Assembly: GCF_002286735.1 (NCBI RefSeq)
Contig: NZ_NRTA01000005.1
Location: forward strand, 62,001 to 126,000
Origin: Leptolyngbya sp. BC1307
GTDB lineage: Bacteria; Cyanobacteriota; Cyanobacteriia; Phormidesmidales; Phormidesmidaceae
Length of the DNA stretch: 64,000 nucleotides
Reading direction: 5' to 3'
Shown here: positions 36,119 through 45,455 of the stretch, piece by piece
How the letters are laid out: the number at the start of each line of letters is the position of its first letter
Numbering within the stretch: position 1 is the stretch's first letter
Notes under the pieces: generated by a model
What the model was told of the DNA's origin: nothing
The model's database searches: none
The model's input: the letters and a program-made list of their open reading frames with translations, nothing else
Position numbers and translations under genes: made by a program

Positions 36119-36381
36119 AGCTTAATAATTGGCCAAAAACAATACTCAGCAAGGCTTTTAGCTGTATTTCCCCTTGCTCAAGGAAAGATCAGATGTACTA
36201 AATCACGAATAAGACTGACGAACTTATCAGTATTTCAGTCATTTCATTCTGAAGGCTTCGCTATTCCTATTAGGAAGCTCTCAGCTTGTAGAAAGCACTT
36301 TTTTAAGTGTGGAATCCTGAAATCATTATCCAGACAAGATTGTATGAATTATTAAAAGTATTCAATTGACCTTGAAAGGGC
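36094..36381. other. 288-bp segment interrupting the AraC-type gene
   Basis: The sequence between the 13-bp direct repeats (TGGTCGTAGAAGC) is AT-rich and has no gene of its own. Near its two ends there are imperfectly mirrored elements: AAGGT...TAATAATT on the plus strand near 36101-36130, and the mirror-strand counterpart near 36345-36376. It may be a small non-autonomous element with a 13-bp target duplication, or the product of a deletion between two related araC genes. I cannot decide from one copy. Confidence 0.45.
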
Positions 36382-37130
36382 TGGTCGTAGAAGCCGTGTT
36401 CGAGAGCGATCGCCGCCAGCGATTGCTGACTATGCAGCGCCTTTTTCGCTGCCAGTAGCTGCCAGTGCTGCTTATACCGATGGGGAGAAATCCCCACCTG
36501 CTGACGAAAACAGCGAATCAGATAGTAAGGATTGAGGTCAACAAGATTAGCCAAATCCTCAATTGAAACGGCTGATGTGCAGTGTTCTCTCAAATAGTCA
36601 CAGGCCACAGAAACCGCTCTTATCTCTGCTTTTGGCTCTCTGTGACAGCACTTGAGCTGAGCATGTCTCGAAAACAGTCGTGACAAAAACATCAGCAAAA
36701 GAGACTGTTGCTCTAGCGAAGAAGGAGACTCGTTCAGTACCCGAAAAAGCCGATAGAAAGGGGCGTGCAGCGACGGATCATTCACCACAATGTCTGGAAA
36801 ATGGGGAAGATGCGAGGGCCAATCTAGCTGAGTCAAGACGTGCCTGACCAGCGGAATGCTGATGTAAATGTTGCGGAAGCCCCAACCATTAGCAGAGGCC
36901 GCTTCGCCGGTGTGAACCTCACCGGGATCAATCAAGTTAAAACTCCCTGGATAGTGACAGTGAGTTTTCTGCTGGTGAAGGCACTGGCCTTGCCCGCTTT
37001 CATTCAGCCCGATCACATAAGCATCATGAAAATGTTTGCCCAATTTGTGCTGAAATAGCTGCGCCCGGAAAAGCTCAATGCCTGGCGTAGCAACCGTCCA
37101 GAGCTGAGCAAATTCTGCGTGAGTGCCCAC
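36303..37130 (-). pseudogene. AraC-family transcriptional regulator, C-terminally disrupted
   Basis: 275 residues. The N-terminal cupin-type sensing domain (HFHDAYVIGLNESGQGQ, HYPGSFNLIDPGEVHTG) is complete. The first helix-turn-helix is present: VSIEDLANLVDLNPYYLIRCF, then VGISPHRYK. The second HTH begins normally (SLAAIALEHGFYDQ) and then breaks off into unrelated sequence (PFQGQLNTFNNSYNLVWIM) before a stop. The expected SHFNRVFKQ continuation lies 288 bp further on. The protein would lack its second DNA-contact helix and is probably non-functional. A HIP1 site is retained, so the damage is to a resident gene. The neighbour benE may be a former target. Confidence 0.78.
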
Positions 37131-37185
37131 GATGACCTGCCTGAGCTAGATGCCCTTAGTCTAGCTTAAAGGCTAACTTAATCGC

Positions 37186-38364
37186 TCAACGCGAGAGCCT
37201 AGCCAGCAGCAGCAGCCCCGCGCCCAAGCCCAAACCCAGCGGCAGCCACCCCGCCACAAAAGGACTGATCACACCGCTTTCGCCCATCGCCGTTGTGATA
37301 AAGCTCAGCAGATAATAGCCAAAAATGATGACAATGCTCACCCCAAAGCTCGTGGCCTTTCCTGTTCGCTGCGGCCGTACGCCTACCGCTGACCCTACCA
37401 AGCCAAACACGACACAAGCGAAGGGAATCGAGTACTTCTGTTGAATATTGGTCTCCAGCTTGCGTACCGCTTTCTCATCACCGGTCTGGCGCAATACGTC
37501 TAAGTATTCCGTTGCTTCAGCGATGTTCATCTCCTCATTCTTTTTGGTGCGTCCTGCCAGATCTAAGGGCGTGCGCGGCAGCTGCAAATCTTGCCGGTCA
37601 AAGCGGATAATTTGCCGAAAAGAGCCGCTAGGGGAGACAGCGTAAATAGTGCCGTTGGTAAATTCCCACAGGTTGCGCGAAAAGTCCCAGGTGGCCGTGT
37701 CGGCGCTGACAATTTGCTTAAGCCCGTCCTCACCTTCTTCTTGAGAAAAATCTACTACCGTAATGTCGCTCATGGTTTCGCCATCAAACTTACGGGCATG
37801 AAAAAATCGCACCAGTTCATCGCCTGAGCCATCGGCAGCGGGTTGTTGCTGCTGAAAGGTGATATTGCCTTCTTGGAAGGGAGGCTTTTCTTCGTCTAAG
37901 GCCCGCGCTAATATCACGGTAGCCCGCTCTGTGCTAGCCGGAGCTATCACCTCATTCACCACAAAGCTCAAGCCGGTAATCAGCAGACTCAACACCACTG
38001 CCGGAACCACAATCCGCCGGATACTTACTCCGCTCGCTCGCAGCGCTGTCAGCTCGCTATCGCTAGAAAAGCGGCTGTAGGTCATCATCGTCGCGAGCAG
38101 CGTTGACATTGGGAATGCCAGCACGACGTATTCGGGCAGCTTCAGCAGAAAAACTTCCAGCACCAGTGCCGCTGGTAGCCCAAACTCAGTGACCTTACGA
38201 ATCAGCTCAAACAGCGCGCCGATAGAAACGCCAATTGAGGAGAAAGCGCCAACGCCGAAGAGAAACGGCAGGGTCAGCTCGCGGGCGATGTAGCGATCCA
38301 TCAGCGGGATCCGGGGCAGCCAGCGGGCAAGTTTTTGGGTGAAGTTGGGGGCAGTGGCAGTCAT
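37186..38364 (-). CDS. LptF/LptG-family permease of lipopolysaccharide export
   Basis: 392 residues of the YjgP/YjgQ family. Transmembrane helices at the N-terminus (DRYIARELTLPFLFGVGAF, VLEVFLLKLPEYVVLAFP) and three near the C-terminus flank a periplasmic beta-jellyroll of about 150 residues. In E. coli LptF and LptG pair; cyanobacteria often have a single such gene, so it probably forms the inner-membrane channel as a homodimer or with a distant partner (family knowledge and inference). It follows lptB with a 4-bp gap and lptA further upstream, forming one operon. The ATG at 38364 is used. Confidence 0.9.
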   Translation of the reverse strand: MTATAPNFTQKLARWLPRIPLMDRYIARELTLPFLFGVGAFSSIGVSIGALFELIRKVTEFGLPAALVLEVFLLKLPEYVVLAFPMSTLLATMMTYSRFSSDSELTALRASGVSIRRIVVPAVVLSLLITGLSFVVNEVIAPASTERATVILARALDEEKPPFQEGNITFQQQQPAADGSGDELVRFFHARKFDGETMSDITVVDFSQEEGEDGLKQIVSADTATWDFSRNLWEFTNGTIYAVSPSGSFRQIIRFDRQDLQLPRTPLDLAGRTKKNEEMNIAEATEYLDVLRQTGDEKAVRKLETNIQQKYSIPFACVVFGLVGSAVGVRPQRTGKATSFGVSIVIIFGYYLLSFITTAMGESGVISPFVAGWLPLGLGLGAGLLLLARLSR

Positions 38365-38368
38365 CGTA

Positions 38369-39154
38369 TTAAAGTTGAAAGCTTTCGCCCAGATAGTATT
38401 CGCGAACTAGAGGATTGTCGGAGAGATCAGCGGCGCTGCCAGCGGCGAGAATTTGGCCGTCGCTCATGATGTAGGCCCGGTCAATAATTTGCAGGGTCTC
38501 GCGGACGTTGTGGTCGGTGATGAGGACACCCATATTGCGATCGCGCAGCTCTGCCACAATCGTCTGAATTTCGGCAACTGCGATCGGGTCTACCCCCGCG
38601 AAGGGCTCGTCTAAAAATAAAAAATCTGGTCCTTGCTCGCCTGCTGCCAGTGCCCGCGCTAATTCTGTGCGCCGCCTTTCACCGCCAGAGACCTGAATGC
38701 CCAGCGAATTTTCGACGGTTTCTAAACGAAACTCTTTGAGCAAGTGGCGCAGTCGGTCTTCTCGCTCGTGAAAAGGCACGCCCGTTTGCTCCATCACCAG
38801 GCGTAAATTATCGCGGACGCTGAGATTGCGAAAAATGCTGGCCTCCTGCGCCAGGTAGCCAATGCCCAGCCGCGCCCGCTGGTACATCGGCATCGCTGTA
38901 ATATCGCGCTCATTGAGCGTTACCTTACCTACGTCGGGCTTGACCAAACCGGTCGCCATGTAGAAGGTGGTCGTTTTGCCAGCCCCATTTGGCCCTAATA
39001 AACCGACAATCTCGCCCTGGGCAACCGATAGATTGACCCCCTGAACGACCGTTCGCTTGCCGTATGTTTTTTGAACATTTTCGAGCGCAAGCTTCAATGG
39101 GGTTGCCCTGGGGATTGATCTAACTGGCTCAGATTTTACCAGAGAGGAAGTCAT
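38369..39154 (-). CDS. lptB: Lipopolysaccharide export ABC ATPase LptB
   Basis: ATPase that powers lipopolysaccharide extraction from the inner membrane. 261 residues with Walker A GPNGAGKT (54-61), the LptB-type Q-loop region GIGYLAQEASIFRNLSVRDNL, signature VSGGERRRTELARAL, Walker B FLFLDEPFAGVDP and switch LITDHNVRETL. The first 20 residues are an unconserved extension. It sits between lptA and the lptF/G permease gene, separated by 20 and 4 bp. The order lptA-lptB-lptF/G is conserved in many cyanobacteria. Confidence 0.95.
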   Translation of the reverse strand: MTSSLVKSEPVRSIPRATPLKLALENVQKTYGKRTVVQGVNLSVAQGEIVGLLGPNGAGKTTTFYMATGLVKPDVGKVTLNERDITAMPMYQRARLGIGYLAQEASIFRNLSVRDNLRLVMEQTGVPFHEREDRLRHLLKEFRLETVENSLGIQVSGGERRRTELARALAAGEQGPDFLFLDEPFAGVDPIAVAEIQTIVAELRDRNMGVLITDHNVRETLQIIDRAYIMSDGQILAAGSAADLSDNPLVREYYLGESFQL

Positions 39155-39174
39155 TGCATCCGGCCTGTAAGTAC

Positions 39175-39765
39175 TCAGTTTTGGCGGTTAATAGAGCCTA
39201 GCTGATCGGGCAGCTCAGCCGGTGGAGTTGGAATTGAAAGCGGCGCTGGGGCTGCTGGCTGCGGATCGACGCGCGGCGCTGGGTCAGGATCTGCTGGCAA
39301 AATGTAAACGGCTTCTACCTGCTGGTTGGGCGCTGAGGTCGCGACAAACCGGCCTTCTTCAATTAAGTAAGTAACGGTTTCTGCCTGCAGCGTATTGCCC
39401 TCTTGCACCACATCGACATTGCCGCTGAGGACGATTCGCTGCTCGCGGCTGTAGTACAGCGCTTGGGCCGAGGTTGAGTAGATCTGGCGGTTAGGATAGT
39501 CAATCCGGACGTTGCCAGTGGCGGTCACCACGCCAGTATTGGAGTTAGCCTCGACGCGGCTAGCCTTAATCTGAATGGCACCGCCATTAGACTGGGCGCG
39601 CGCTAGCGAGTACGGTAAAACGCTTTGGGTGAGTAGTGGTAGTGAGAGGGCGATCGCCCAGCTCCAAGCCATTCGTCGCCAAAATCTTACAGGCCATCCC
39701 TGCCGGTCTGCTTTTAACAAGCAGGCAGCCTTTAGGAGCCAAACGTCAGATCGCCAGTGGAGCAT
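39175..39765 (-). CDS. lptA: LptA/OstA-like periplasmic lipopolysaccharide transport protein
   Basis: About 196 residues from the ATG at 39765; another ATG at 39672 would give a cleaner signal peptide (MAWSWAIALSLPLL). The mature part is the short OstA/LptA beta-jellyroll: IQIKASRVEANSNTGVVTATGNVRIDYPNRQIYS, then QRIVLSGNVDVVQEGNTLQAETVTYLIEEGRF. In the cell these domains stack into a periplasmic bridge to the outer membrane. The C-terminal 45 residues are Pro/Ala-rich and unconserved. It heads the lpt operon and ends 20 bp before lptB. Confidence 0.85.
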   Translation of the reverse strand: MLHWRSDVWLLKAACLLKADRQGWPVRFWRRMAWSWAIALSLPLLTQSVLPYSLARAQSNGGAIQIKASRVEANSNTGVVTATGNVRIDYPNRQIYSTSAQALYYSREQRIVLSGNVDVVQEGNTLQAETVTYLIEEGRFVATSAPNQQVEAVYILPADPDPAPRVDPQPAAPAPLSIPTPPAELPDQLGSINRQN

Positions 39766-39943
39766 TCTCAAAATAGTGAAGCAGGAATACTGCCATGCTA
39801 AAGACCTTCTATCAACCCAATCTGGCTTCGCAGACCGCTTTTATAACTGTCAGGAATAGCCTCTAATTCCACCATAGCCGCTGGCATCAAAATTTAGGGT
39901 AGATAACATCAGTCTTTATTGATTTTTTCACTCAGCAGTCGGC

Positions 39944-40378
39944 TCAGTCTGCTGCCGTCCCGTCCGGCTCGGTCGTCTCCAGGTCTGGTACCCAGAGAAT
40001 CTGCGGCATTGGTAGCGGCGGCTCTGCCATCAAATCTGCCAACCCCTCAGGGCCAGCGGTTTGCACGAGCGTCAGCCATTCCACCGCCTGGTCAACGAGC
40101 TGCTCGACCCCAATGCCCCGGTAGGCGGGCTCAAACCGCCGCAGTCGGCTGATGCCTTCCCCCAGCAAAATCGCTCCGCCTCGCCAGTTCAGATTGCCCA
40201 AATGGTAGAACGCTACTGCTATCTGCAAAATTCCTTGATAGAAGGGCTTTTCGGCAGTTTCAGCGGTCATCCAGATAGCTTCTAGCGTGTCATGGCAGGC
40301 GTAAAATGCTTCCTGGTTAAATTCATCAATGCCTTTATTGAAGGGTTCACTCACAGCAAAATTGCTCGACGATGGCAT
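39944..40378 (-). CDS. DUF309 family protein
   Basis: About 144 residues from the ATG at 40378. The DUF309 helical domain is clear: FNQEAFYACHDTLEAIW and then KPFYQGILQIAVAFYHLGNLNWRGG, with the conserved H..E and G-x-Q residues. DUF309 proteins are small helical bundles, common in cyanobacteria and chloroplasts. Their biochemical function is not known to me. The C-terminal 40 residues are acidic and Pro-rich. It stands alone between the lpt operon and glmM. Confidence 0.85.
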   Translation of the reverse strand: MPSSSNFAVSEPFNKGIDEFNQEAFYACHDTLEAIWMTAETAEKPFYQGILQIAVAFYHLGNLNWRGGAILLGEGISRLRRFEPAYRGIGVEQLVDQAVEWLTLVQTAGPEGLADLMAEPPLPMPQILWVPDLETTEPDGTAAD

Positions 40379-40600
40379 AGGCAAAAGAGGGCTAGCTGAT
40401 AGTCAGTGGGCATCTCTAAAGGGTAGGTCAATGCCGCACTCGACCGATAGCAGTTCATCCTTCAGGCCGCCGAAACTACGGTAGCCCCTGAGCGCCAGGA
40501 CTTTACGGGAATTGGCACATCGCCCGCCATTCTTAAGTCTAAGGTGATATCCTCCACACTTAAGACGGTGATGTGAGCAGTCGCTCTAGCAGCGAACCTA

Positions 40601-40652
40601 TTTGCAATTTAACTTTGCAATCTAATTTTGCAATTTAATTTTGCAATTCAAT
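40601..40652 (+). repeat. Four 13-bp tandem repeats in the glmM leader
   Basis: The unit TTTGCAATTTAAT and close variants occur four times head to tail: 40601-40613, 40614-40626, 40627-40639, 40640-40652. Each differs from the consensus at one or two positions in its last five bases. The array ends 10 bp before the AGGAG ribosome site of glmM. The period of 13 is not one helical turn and not a codon multiple. Confidence 0.85.
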
Positions 40653-40675
40653 TTGTAGTATCAGGAGTGAATGGA

Positions 40676-42142
40676 ATGGTGAGTTCTCCAGTTAAAAGCA
40701 GTCGTAGCCCGGTCCGGAGCCTGGATTCGATAGCGGCAGATAGATACACTGTGCAGCCGCTGCCGCAGTCGCCGCTGTTTGGCACCGATGGCATTCGTGG
40801 ACAGGCGGGCACGCTGCTAACCGCGCCGCTAGCGACCCAGGTCGGCTTTTGGGCTGCTCAGGTGCTGCGCTGCCACGGTGAAAGCGGCCCGATTATGCTC
40901 GGTCAAGACTCTCGCAACTCTAGCGATATGCTGGCAGCGGCCCTCTCTGCCGGGCTGACCTCTGCCGGGCTCGAAGTGTGGAATCTGGGGCTCTGTCCGA
41001 CGGCCGCTGTCGCCCATTTGGCTGCAGAAGGCGCTGGCGGCATTATGATTTCGGCCAGTCACAATCCGCCCGAAGACAATGGCATCAAATTTTTTGGCTC
41101 CGATGGTACCAAGCTATCTAGCCAGGTTCAGCGGCAGATTGAAGCGGCTTTACGTGGTCAGGAACTACCTGCCGACTTAGCCATCTCCCAGATGACAGCG
41201 CCAATCGCCTCAGCCCAATGGGGCCGGATCTTTCAGCGCCCCGATCTGGTCGAGCGCTACGTTAGCTTTTTGCATCAGCCTTTTCAGCCTCATCCCGACT
41301 TGAGCGGACTGCGGATTGTGCTCGACTTGGCATGGGGGGCAGCCACGCGGGTGGCGAAGCAGGTATTTGAGGCCACGGGCGCAGAAGTGGTGATTTTGCA
41401 TGGGTTGCCGGATGGCGATCGCATCAATGTCAACTGCGGCTCTACCCATCTGGGCGCACTGACGACAGCAGTAGCTGAACTCAACGCCGATATCGGCTTT
41501 GCCTTTGATGGCGATGCTGACCGGGTGATGGCCGTTGATGGCCAGGGCCGGGTGATTGACGGCGATTATATTTTGTATTTTTGGGGGCAAACTCTGCAGC
41601 AGGCGAGCAAACTGCCTAACGATACGATCATCTCTACCGTGATGGCCAATTTGGGCTTTGAGCGCGCCTGGGAAAAGCTGGGCGGTACGCTGGTCCGAAC
41701 CCCTGTGGGCGATCAGCACGTCTATGCAGAGATGGTCAGCCAGGGGGCCATGCTGGGCGGTGAGCAGTCGGGCCATATCTTATGTCACCACTACAGTCTG
41801 ACGGGTGACGGCATTTTAACGGCTTTGCACCTGGCAGATCTGCTTAAGCAGGCGGGATGTTCCTTGCCTGAGCTGGTAGCGCAAAGCTTTGAAACCTATC
41901 CGCAGCGGCTAGAAAATGTGCGGGTAGAAGATGCTGCCGTGCGCGGCAATTGGCACACCTGTGAGGCTGTGCAGCAGGCGATCGCCCAGGCAGAATCGGC
42001 GATGGGCGATCAGGGCCGGGTGCTGGTTCGCGCTTCGGGCACTGAGCCGCTGATCAGGGTCATGGTAGAAGCCGCGAATAGGGAACTCGTCAATCACTGG
42101 ACAGATACGCTAGCCGCTAAGATTTCTCAGCATCTGGCATAG
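40676..42142 (+). CDS. glmM: Phosphoglucosamine mutase
   Basis: Converts glucosamine 6-phosphate to glucosamine 1-phosphate on the way to UDP-GlcNAc for peptidoglycan and lipopolysaccharide. 488 residues from the ATG at 40676, which has AGGAG eight bases upstream; the frame extends back through the repeat array to a TTG at 40628 but that is not a likely start. Hallmarks: FGTDGIRG, the phosphoserine loop [15 protein letters not shown], the Mg2+ loop [16 protein letters not shown] and the phosphate-binding [12 protein letters not shown]. The N-terminal 30 residues are longer than in E. coli. A cell-wall precursor gene fits next to the lpt operon, though there is no operon. Confidence 0.95.
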   Translation: MVSSPVKSSRSPVRSLDSIAADRYTVQPLPQSPLFGTDGIRGQAGTLLTAPLATQVGFWAAQVLRCHGESGPIMLGQDSRNSSDMLAAALSAGLTSAGLEVWNLGLCPTAAVAHLAAEGAGGIMISASHNPPEDNGIKFFGSDGTKLSSQVQRQIEAALRGQELPADLAISQMTAPIASAQWGRIFQRPDLVERYVSFLHQPFQPHPDLSGLRIVLDLAWGAATRVAKQVFEATGAEVVILHGLPDGDRINVNCGSTHLGALTTAVAELNADIGFAFDGDADRVMAVDGQGRVIDGDYILYFWGQTLQQASKLPNDTIISTVMANLGFERAWEKLGGTLVRTPVGDQHVYAEMVSQGAMLGGEQSGHILCHHYSLTGDGILTALHLADLLKQAGCSLPELVAQSFETYPQRLENVRVEDAAVRGNWHTCEAVQQAIAQAESAMGDQGRVLVRASGTEPLIRVMVEAANRELVNHWTDTLAAKISQHLA

Positions 42143-42217
42143 GTGTCTGGCTCAAACTTTACCGCTACTTTCTACAGCCCGGCGGCAGCATGAAGATTTG
42201 CGAAGCCGTTTAAAATT

Positions 42218-42943
42218 GTGCTATCTCTGGTTAAGTTTTTTAATCAGATTGCTATGGCGGCAACTCTCCCTCATTCTCCCCTTATGCGGGCAGTCAGCGC
42301 TCATCCTAAAAAAGTGATTGCGATTGGCGATAGCCTGATTTACGGCTATGGCGACGGTGAGGGCGGTGGCTGGGTAGATCGGCTGCGCCTCTGCTGGATG
42401 AACCCGGAGCAGCCAGGGCCGATCTTCTATAACTTGGGGGTGCGCGGTGATGGTGTGGCGCAAGTGGCTAGACGGCTAGAGCGGGAGTTTTGCGATCGCG
42501 GCGAACTGCGCCACCGCACACCCGACATTTTGATCCTGTCGGTCGGTCTCAACGATTCGGCCAGAGCCGGACGCCCGAATGGAAGACCGATGACCGATTT
42601 AGCCAGCTTTGAGCGCGATCTGGCGCATCTGCTGGACCGGGCCAGTCAGCTCTGCCCGGTATTTTTTGTCGGCATGACGCCGGTTAACGAAGCGGCGATG
42701 CCCTTTGCCAATATCCTCTACTTCAGCCGCGCCGACCAAATTCGCTATCGCAATGTCACCCGTCAGCTCTGTGAGGCTTGCCAGACTCCCTACCTGGATC
42801 TGCTTGAGCAGTGGAGTCAGCAGAGCGATAGCTGGGTGCAAAATCGCCTCTGCGCCGATGGCATTCACCCTAACGCGACTGGCTATCGCACTATTTTAAA
42901 AACCGTGCAGTCATGGCAGCCGCTGATGCGGGCTATTCATTAA
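42218..42943 (+). CDS. SGNH/GDSL-type hydrolase
   Basis: About 229-241 residues: GTG at 42218 or ATG at 42254, neither with a good ribosome site. Block I carries the nucleophile in VIAIGDSLIYGYG (G-D-S-L). Block II glycine is in NLGVRGDGVAQV, block III in ILSVGLNDSARAG (G-x-N-D). Block V is DGIHPNATGYR (D-x-x-H), completing the Ser-Asp-His set. Family members are esterases or lipases, and some act on lysophospholipids or peptidoglycan O-acetyl groups. It has no signal peptide; the substrate is unknown. It lies 75 bp downstream of glmM on the same strand. Confidence 0.87.
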   Translation: MLSLVKFFNQIAMAATLPHSPLMRAVSAHPKKVIAIGDSLIYGYGDGEGGGWVDRLRLCWMNPEQPGPIFYNLGVRGDGVAQVARRLEREFCDRGELRHRTPDILILSVGLNDSARAGRPNGRPMTDLASFERDLAHLLDRASQLCPVFFVGMTPVNEAAMPFANILYFSRADQIRYRNVTRQLCEACQTPYLDLLEQWSQQSDSWVQNRLCADGIHPNATGYRTILKTVQSWQPLMRAIH

Positions 42944-43024
42944 TCCCTACAGGTCACAAAGTTAGATCACAAAGTGTTTAGTCATAGGGCGTTGAGTCAT
43001 GGGTGATCCCCCCATAGGCATTTA

Positions 43025-43846
43025 TCAGTCCTGCTGATTGGAGAACTGGTATGCGCCGTAAAAGGCGAGCAGAATAGCGAAGCCGAGCAGGATAGGAATA
43101 GTGAACCAGGGGAATTCGGCTAGAGGCTTGTAGGCTACTGCTCGCAAGCCAATCGTTGTATAGGTCAATGGCAGCGCATACACAATTGGCTTGAGTGCAG
43201 CAGGCAGCGTCGCCGGGTCAAAAAAAGTACCGCCCAAAAAAGACATCGGCACGATCAGAAAATTGTTAAATAGCCCGACGCTTTCTAGCGACTTTACGTT
43301 CAATCCGACAATCACACCGAGCCCGGCGAAGACCGCACAGTTCAAAATAACTAGCAGAAAAAACAGCGGATTGATAAAGCTCCAGATCTTGCCCGTAAAC
43401 AGCACCGCTACCAAAATCACCGCCGAAGCCGTCATCAATCCACGGACGATGCCCGCCAGCATTTTGCCTAAATGCAATGCCAGCGGGTGAATCGGGTACA
43501 GCAGCATTTCTTCAAACGTCTTCGAAAACAGTCGCTCGCCGCAAATTGAAAAAGTGGTACCGCCAAAGCTGATCACCATGGATGAAAGCGCCACCATACC
43601 CGGCAAGATAAACTCCAGATAAGTGTCTCCGGCAGTGGGCGTACTCACCTGATCTAGAGAACTGCCCAGACCCAGGCCAAACGCCAGAATGTAAATCAAG
43701 GGTGAGACTAGCCCTGAGGCAGCTACTTGAGGAATTCGCACCCGCAGATCGAGCCAGTCTCCCCAGAAGACCGTGAGCGTATCTGTTAGCAGCGTTCCCA
43801 GTGCGAATTGAAAGGATTTGGATGAGTGATGACGACTAATTTTCAC
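43025..43846 (-). CDS. ABC-2 type transporter permease
   Basis: 273 residues, six hydrophobic segments. The conserved features of the ABC-2 family are present: an N-terminal amphipathic helix with LRVRIPQVAASGLVSPLIYILAFGLGLG, the long FEEMLLYPIHPLALHLGKMLAGI stretch after TTFSICGERLFSKT, and a C-terminal LPLTYTTIGLRAVAYKP. Such permeases export polysaccharides, drugs or haem-like molecules with a separate ATPase; none is encoded nearby, so the partner must lie elsewhere. The C-terminus (FSNQQD) is short. Confidence 0.87.
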   Translation of the reverse strand: MKISRHHSSKSFQFALGTLLTDTLTVFWGDWLDLRVRIPQVAASGLVSPLIYILAFGLGLGSSLDQVSTPTAGDTYLEFILPGMVALSSMVISFGGTTFSICGERLFSKTFEEMLLYPIHPLALHLGKMLAGIVRGLMTASAVILVAVLFTGKIWSFINPLFFLLVILNCAVFAGLGVIVGLNVKSLESVGLFNNFLIVPMSFLGGTFFDPATLPAALKPIVYALPLTYTTIGLRAVAYKPLAEFPWFTIPILLGFAILLAFYGAYQFSNQQD

Positions 43847-43973
43847 AAAAACATCAGTCGGTAGAGCCCGAAGATGACACGACGCTTTTTTACTTATCTA
43901 TTGTGACGCTATCGGTACCTATTATCCCAGCCTCTCTTCAATCCTATTTGGGTTATCTTTGGTCATCAGAGCG

Positions 43974-45242
43974 CTAAGGTAGCGGCTGACCAAAGGGAAT
44001 CGGCTCTGGCCAGCGGCTCGTATTGGCCGGTGTGACGCTCTCAGCCGGAATTTCAACGATGGGTACGTCGGCTTCGACAGGCGCAGCAGCAGCGGTCGGC
44101 GGCGCATCCGCTGGTACATTCGCGATCGCGGCAGCATCGGCAGTCGAGGGCTCCGGCATAACCTCTGTCACAACTTCCGGCGCTGTCACAACTTCCGGCG
44201 CTGTCGTAGCGGGTCCATCAGCCGGCAAGTCAGCGGGCGCGGCGACCACCGGGATATCGAACTCACTAGCGTCGGTCTCTACTGACGGCAGCGGTTCTTC
44301 CGGCAAGCGATCGGCTGCTGGCGGTTCTGATAGAGGGGCCACAGGCTCATCTGTGTCCTCTAAGAAAGGGGGATCAAATGGAAACTCTTCGGTCTCGCTG
44401 ACGACGATGGCCTCCTCGCTACGGTTGGCAGCGGGCGGGGCGGCTACTGAATCGATGGGCAGGGCTGCTTCATCTGCCGCCGCTGTGTCTGCTGGTATGA
44501 CTTCTGCTGTCGGCGCGGCGTCTGCTGGTGACAGAATGGCTTCAGCCTGAATAGGTGCCGCTTCAGCCGGTTCGGGTGCTATCGGTGGCCTGTTTATGGG
44601 CTGCACGTCTGGTCGCACGTCTATAGGCGGTACCGTGACAGGCTCGCTCAACGGTATGGCTGGCTCTAGCAGCGGTAGTTCTGGAAAGTCGGGGATCTGG
44701 GCCAAATCTGCTGGCGAAAGAGCGATCGCCGACGGTGCAGTCGTCAGTGCATCGGCAGTCAGTGCGTCGGCAGTCAGTGCGTCGTCCTCGCCGTCGCTAG
44801 TCAGTGCCGGGCGAACTTGCCACTGCTGCAATCCTTCAGCCGTACCCGTCGGTACAGCGCTCTGAACGTCGGCTAAAACAACGCCCTCGGCAAATTCTAC
44901 GACCATCCAAACAGTGTCTGGGGTAGCCTGCTCTAGCACGATGCTTTCCACAATGCCATCAGCCACAGTTTGAGCAGCAACCTCGCCCACTTGCGTATTG
45001 GGCAGCTCTACCCGCAGCCGGTTGGGGGCTAAGACTGAAAGCGTAGGCGCGACATTGGGCGGTAAGCTCAGGGTGAGCGATCGCGCCTGAGAATCGTAGC
45101 GCCACGACTCAAGCTGGTCGGCCTGAGCTGGCATGATCCCGGCTCCTGCTATCAGCACAGCAACCGATGCGCCCCAGCCCCAGCGAGAAAACTGCTTTAA
45201 AAACTGCTTGAGCTGATTGCTACGCGCCAATTTCCTGCCCAT
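43974..45242 (-). CDS. AMIN-domain protein with long Pro/Ala-rich tail
   Basis: 422 residues. An N-terminal signal or anchor segment (WGWGASVAVLIAGAGIMPAQA, about residues 21-41) is followed by an AMIN domain (residues about 45-140: WRYDSQARSLTLSLPPNVAPT, LRVELPNTQV, TVWMVVEFA). AMIN domains target peptidoglycan amidases or secretins to the cell envelope. Here no amidase or secretin domain follows. The remaining 280 residues are low complexity, rich in Pro, Ala, Glu, Thr, with small direct repeats (ALTADALTADALT; TAPEVVTAPEVVT). It may be an envelope adaptor, or the gene may have lost its catalytic end. No frameshift is evident at the stop. Confidence 0.78.
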   Translation of the reverse strand: MGRKLARSNQLKQFLKQFSRWGWGASVAVLIAGAGIMPAQADQLESWRYDSQARSLTLSLPPNVAPTLSVLAPNRLRVELPNTQVGEVAAQTVADGIVESIVLEQATPDTVWMVVEFAEGVVLADVQSAVPTGTAEGLQQWQVRPALTSDGEDDALTADALTADALTTAPSAIALSPADLAQIPDFPELPLLEPAIPLSEPVTVPPIDVRPDVQPINRPPIAPEPAEAAPIQAEAILSPADAAPTAEVIPADTAAADEAALPIDSVAAPPAANRSEEAIVVSETEEFPFDPPFLEDTDEPVAPLSEPPAADRLPEEPLPSVETDASEFDIPVVAAPADLPADGPATTAPEVVTAPEVVTEVMPEPSTADAAAIANVPADAPPTAAAAPVEADVPIVEIPAESVTPANTSRWPEPIPFGQPLP

Positions 45243-45376
45243 GAACGGTGCTTTCCATCAAATAAATTAAGTGTAAGGATACGCCAAATCTCAAAAACGG
45301 GATATGTTAGATTTCAGGAAGTTGTCGGCACTATCTAAGAAAATTGCTACATTTCGGTGATCAATTCGCCATGATA

Positions 45377-45389
45377 GAGACGGCGTCTC
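45377..45389. other. 13-bp palindrome upstream of small membrane ORF
   Basis: GAGACG-G-CGTCTC at 45377-45389 is a perfect palindrome about 70 bp before the 31-codon ORF. It is GC-rich and resembles an operator half-site pair; no binding protein can be named. Confidence 0.4.
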
Positions 45390-45455
45390 GGCTCAACGGC
45401 GGATAGACCCGCCAATTAGCGGCTGACACGGCCCCTCCTTTATCGGCGCAATCGC

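Noticed and set aside
40601-40652. Possible CRISPR array
   Set aside because: The units are adjacent, 13 bp, with no spacers; this is a simple tandem repeat.
44023-44550. 175-codon plus-strand Gly/Ser/Ala-rich frame
   Set aside because: It is antisense to the AMIN-domain gene's Pro/Ala-rich low-complexity tail; a compositional artefact.
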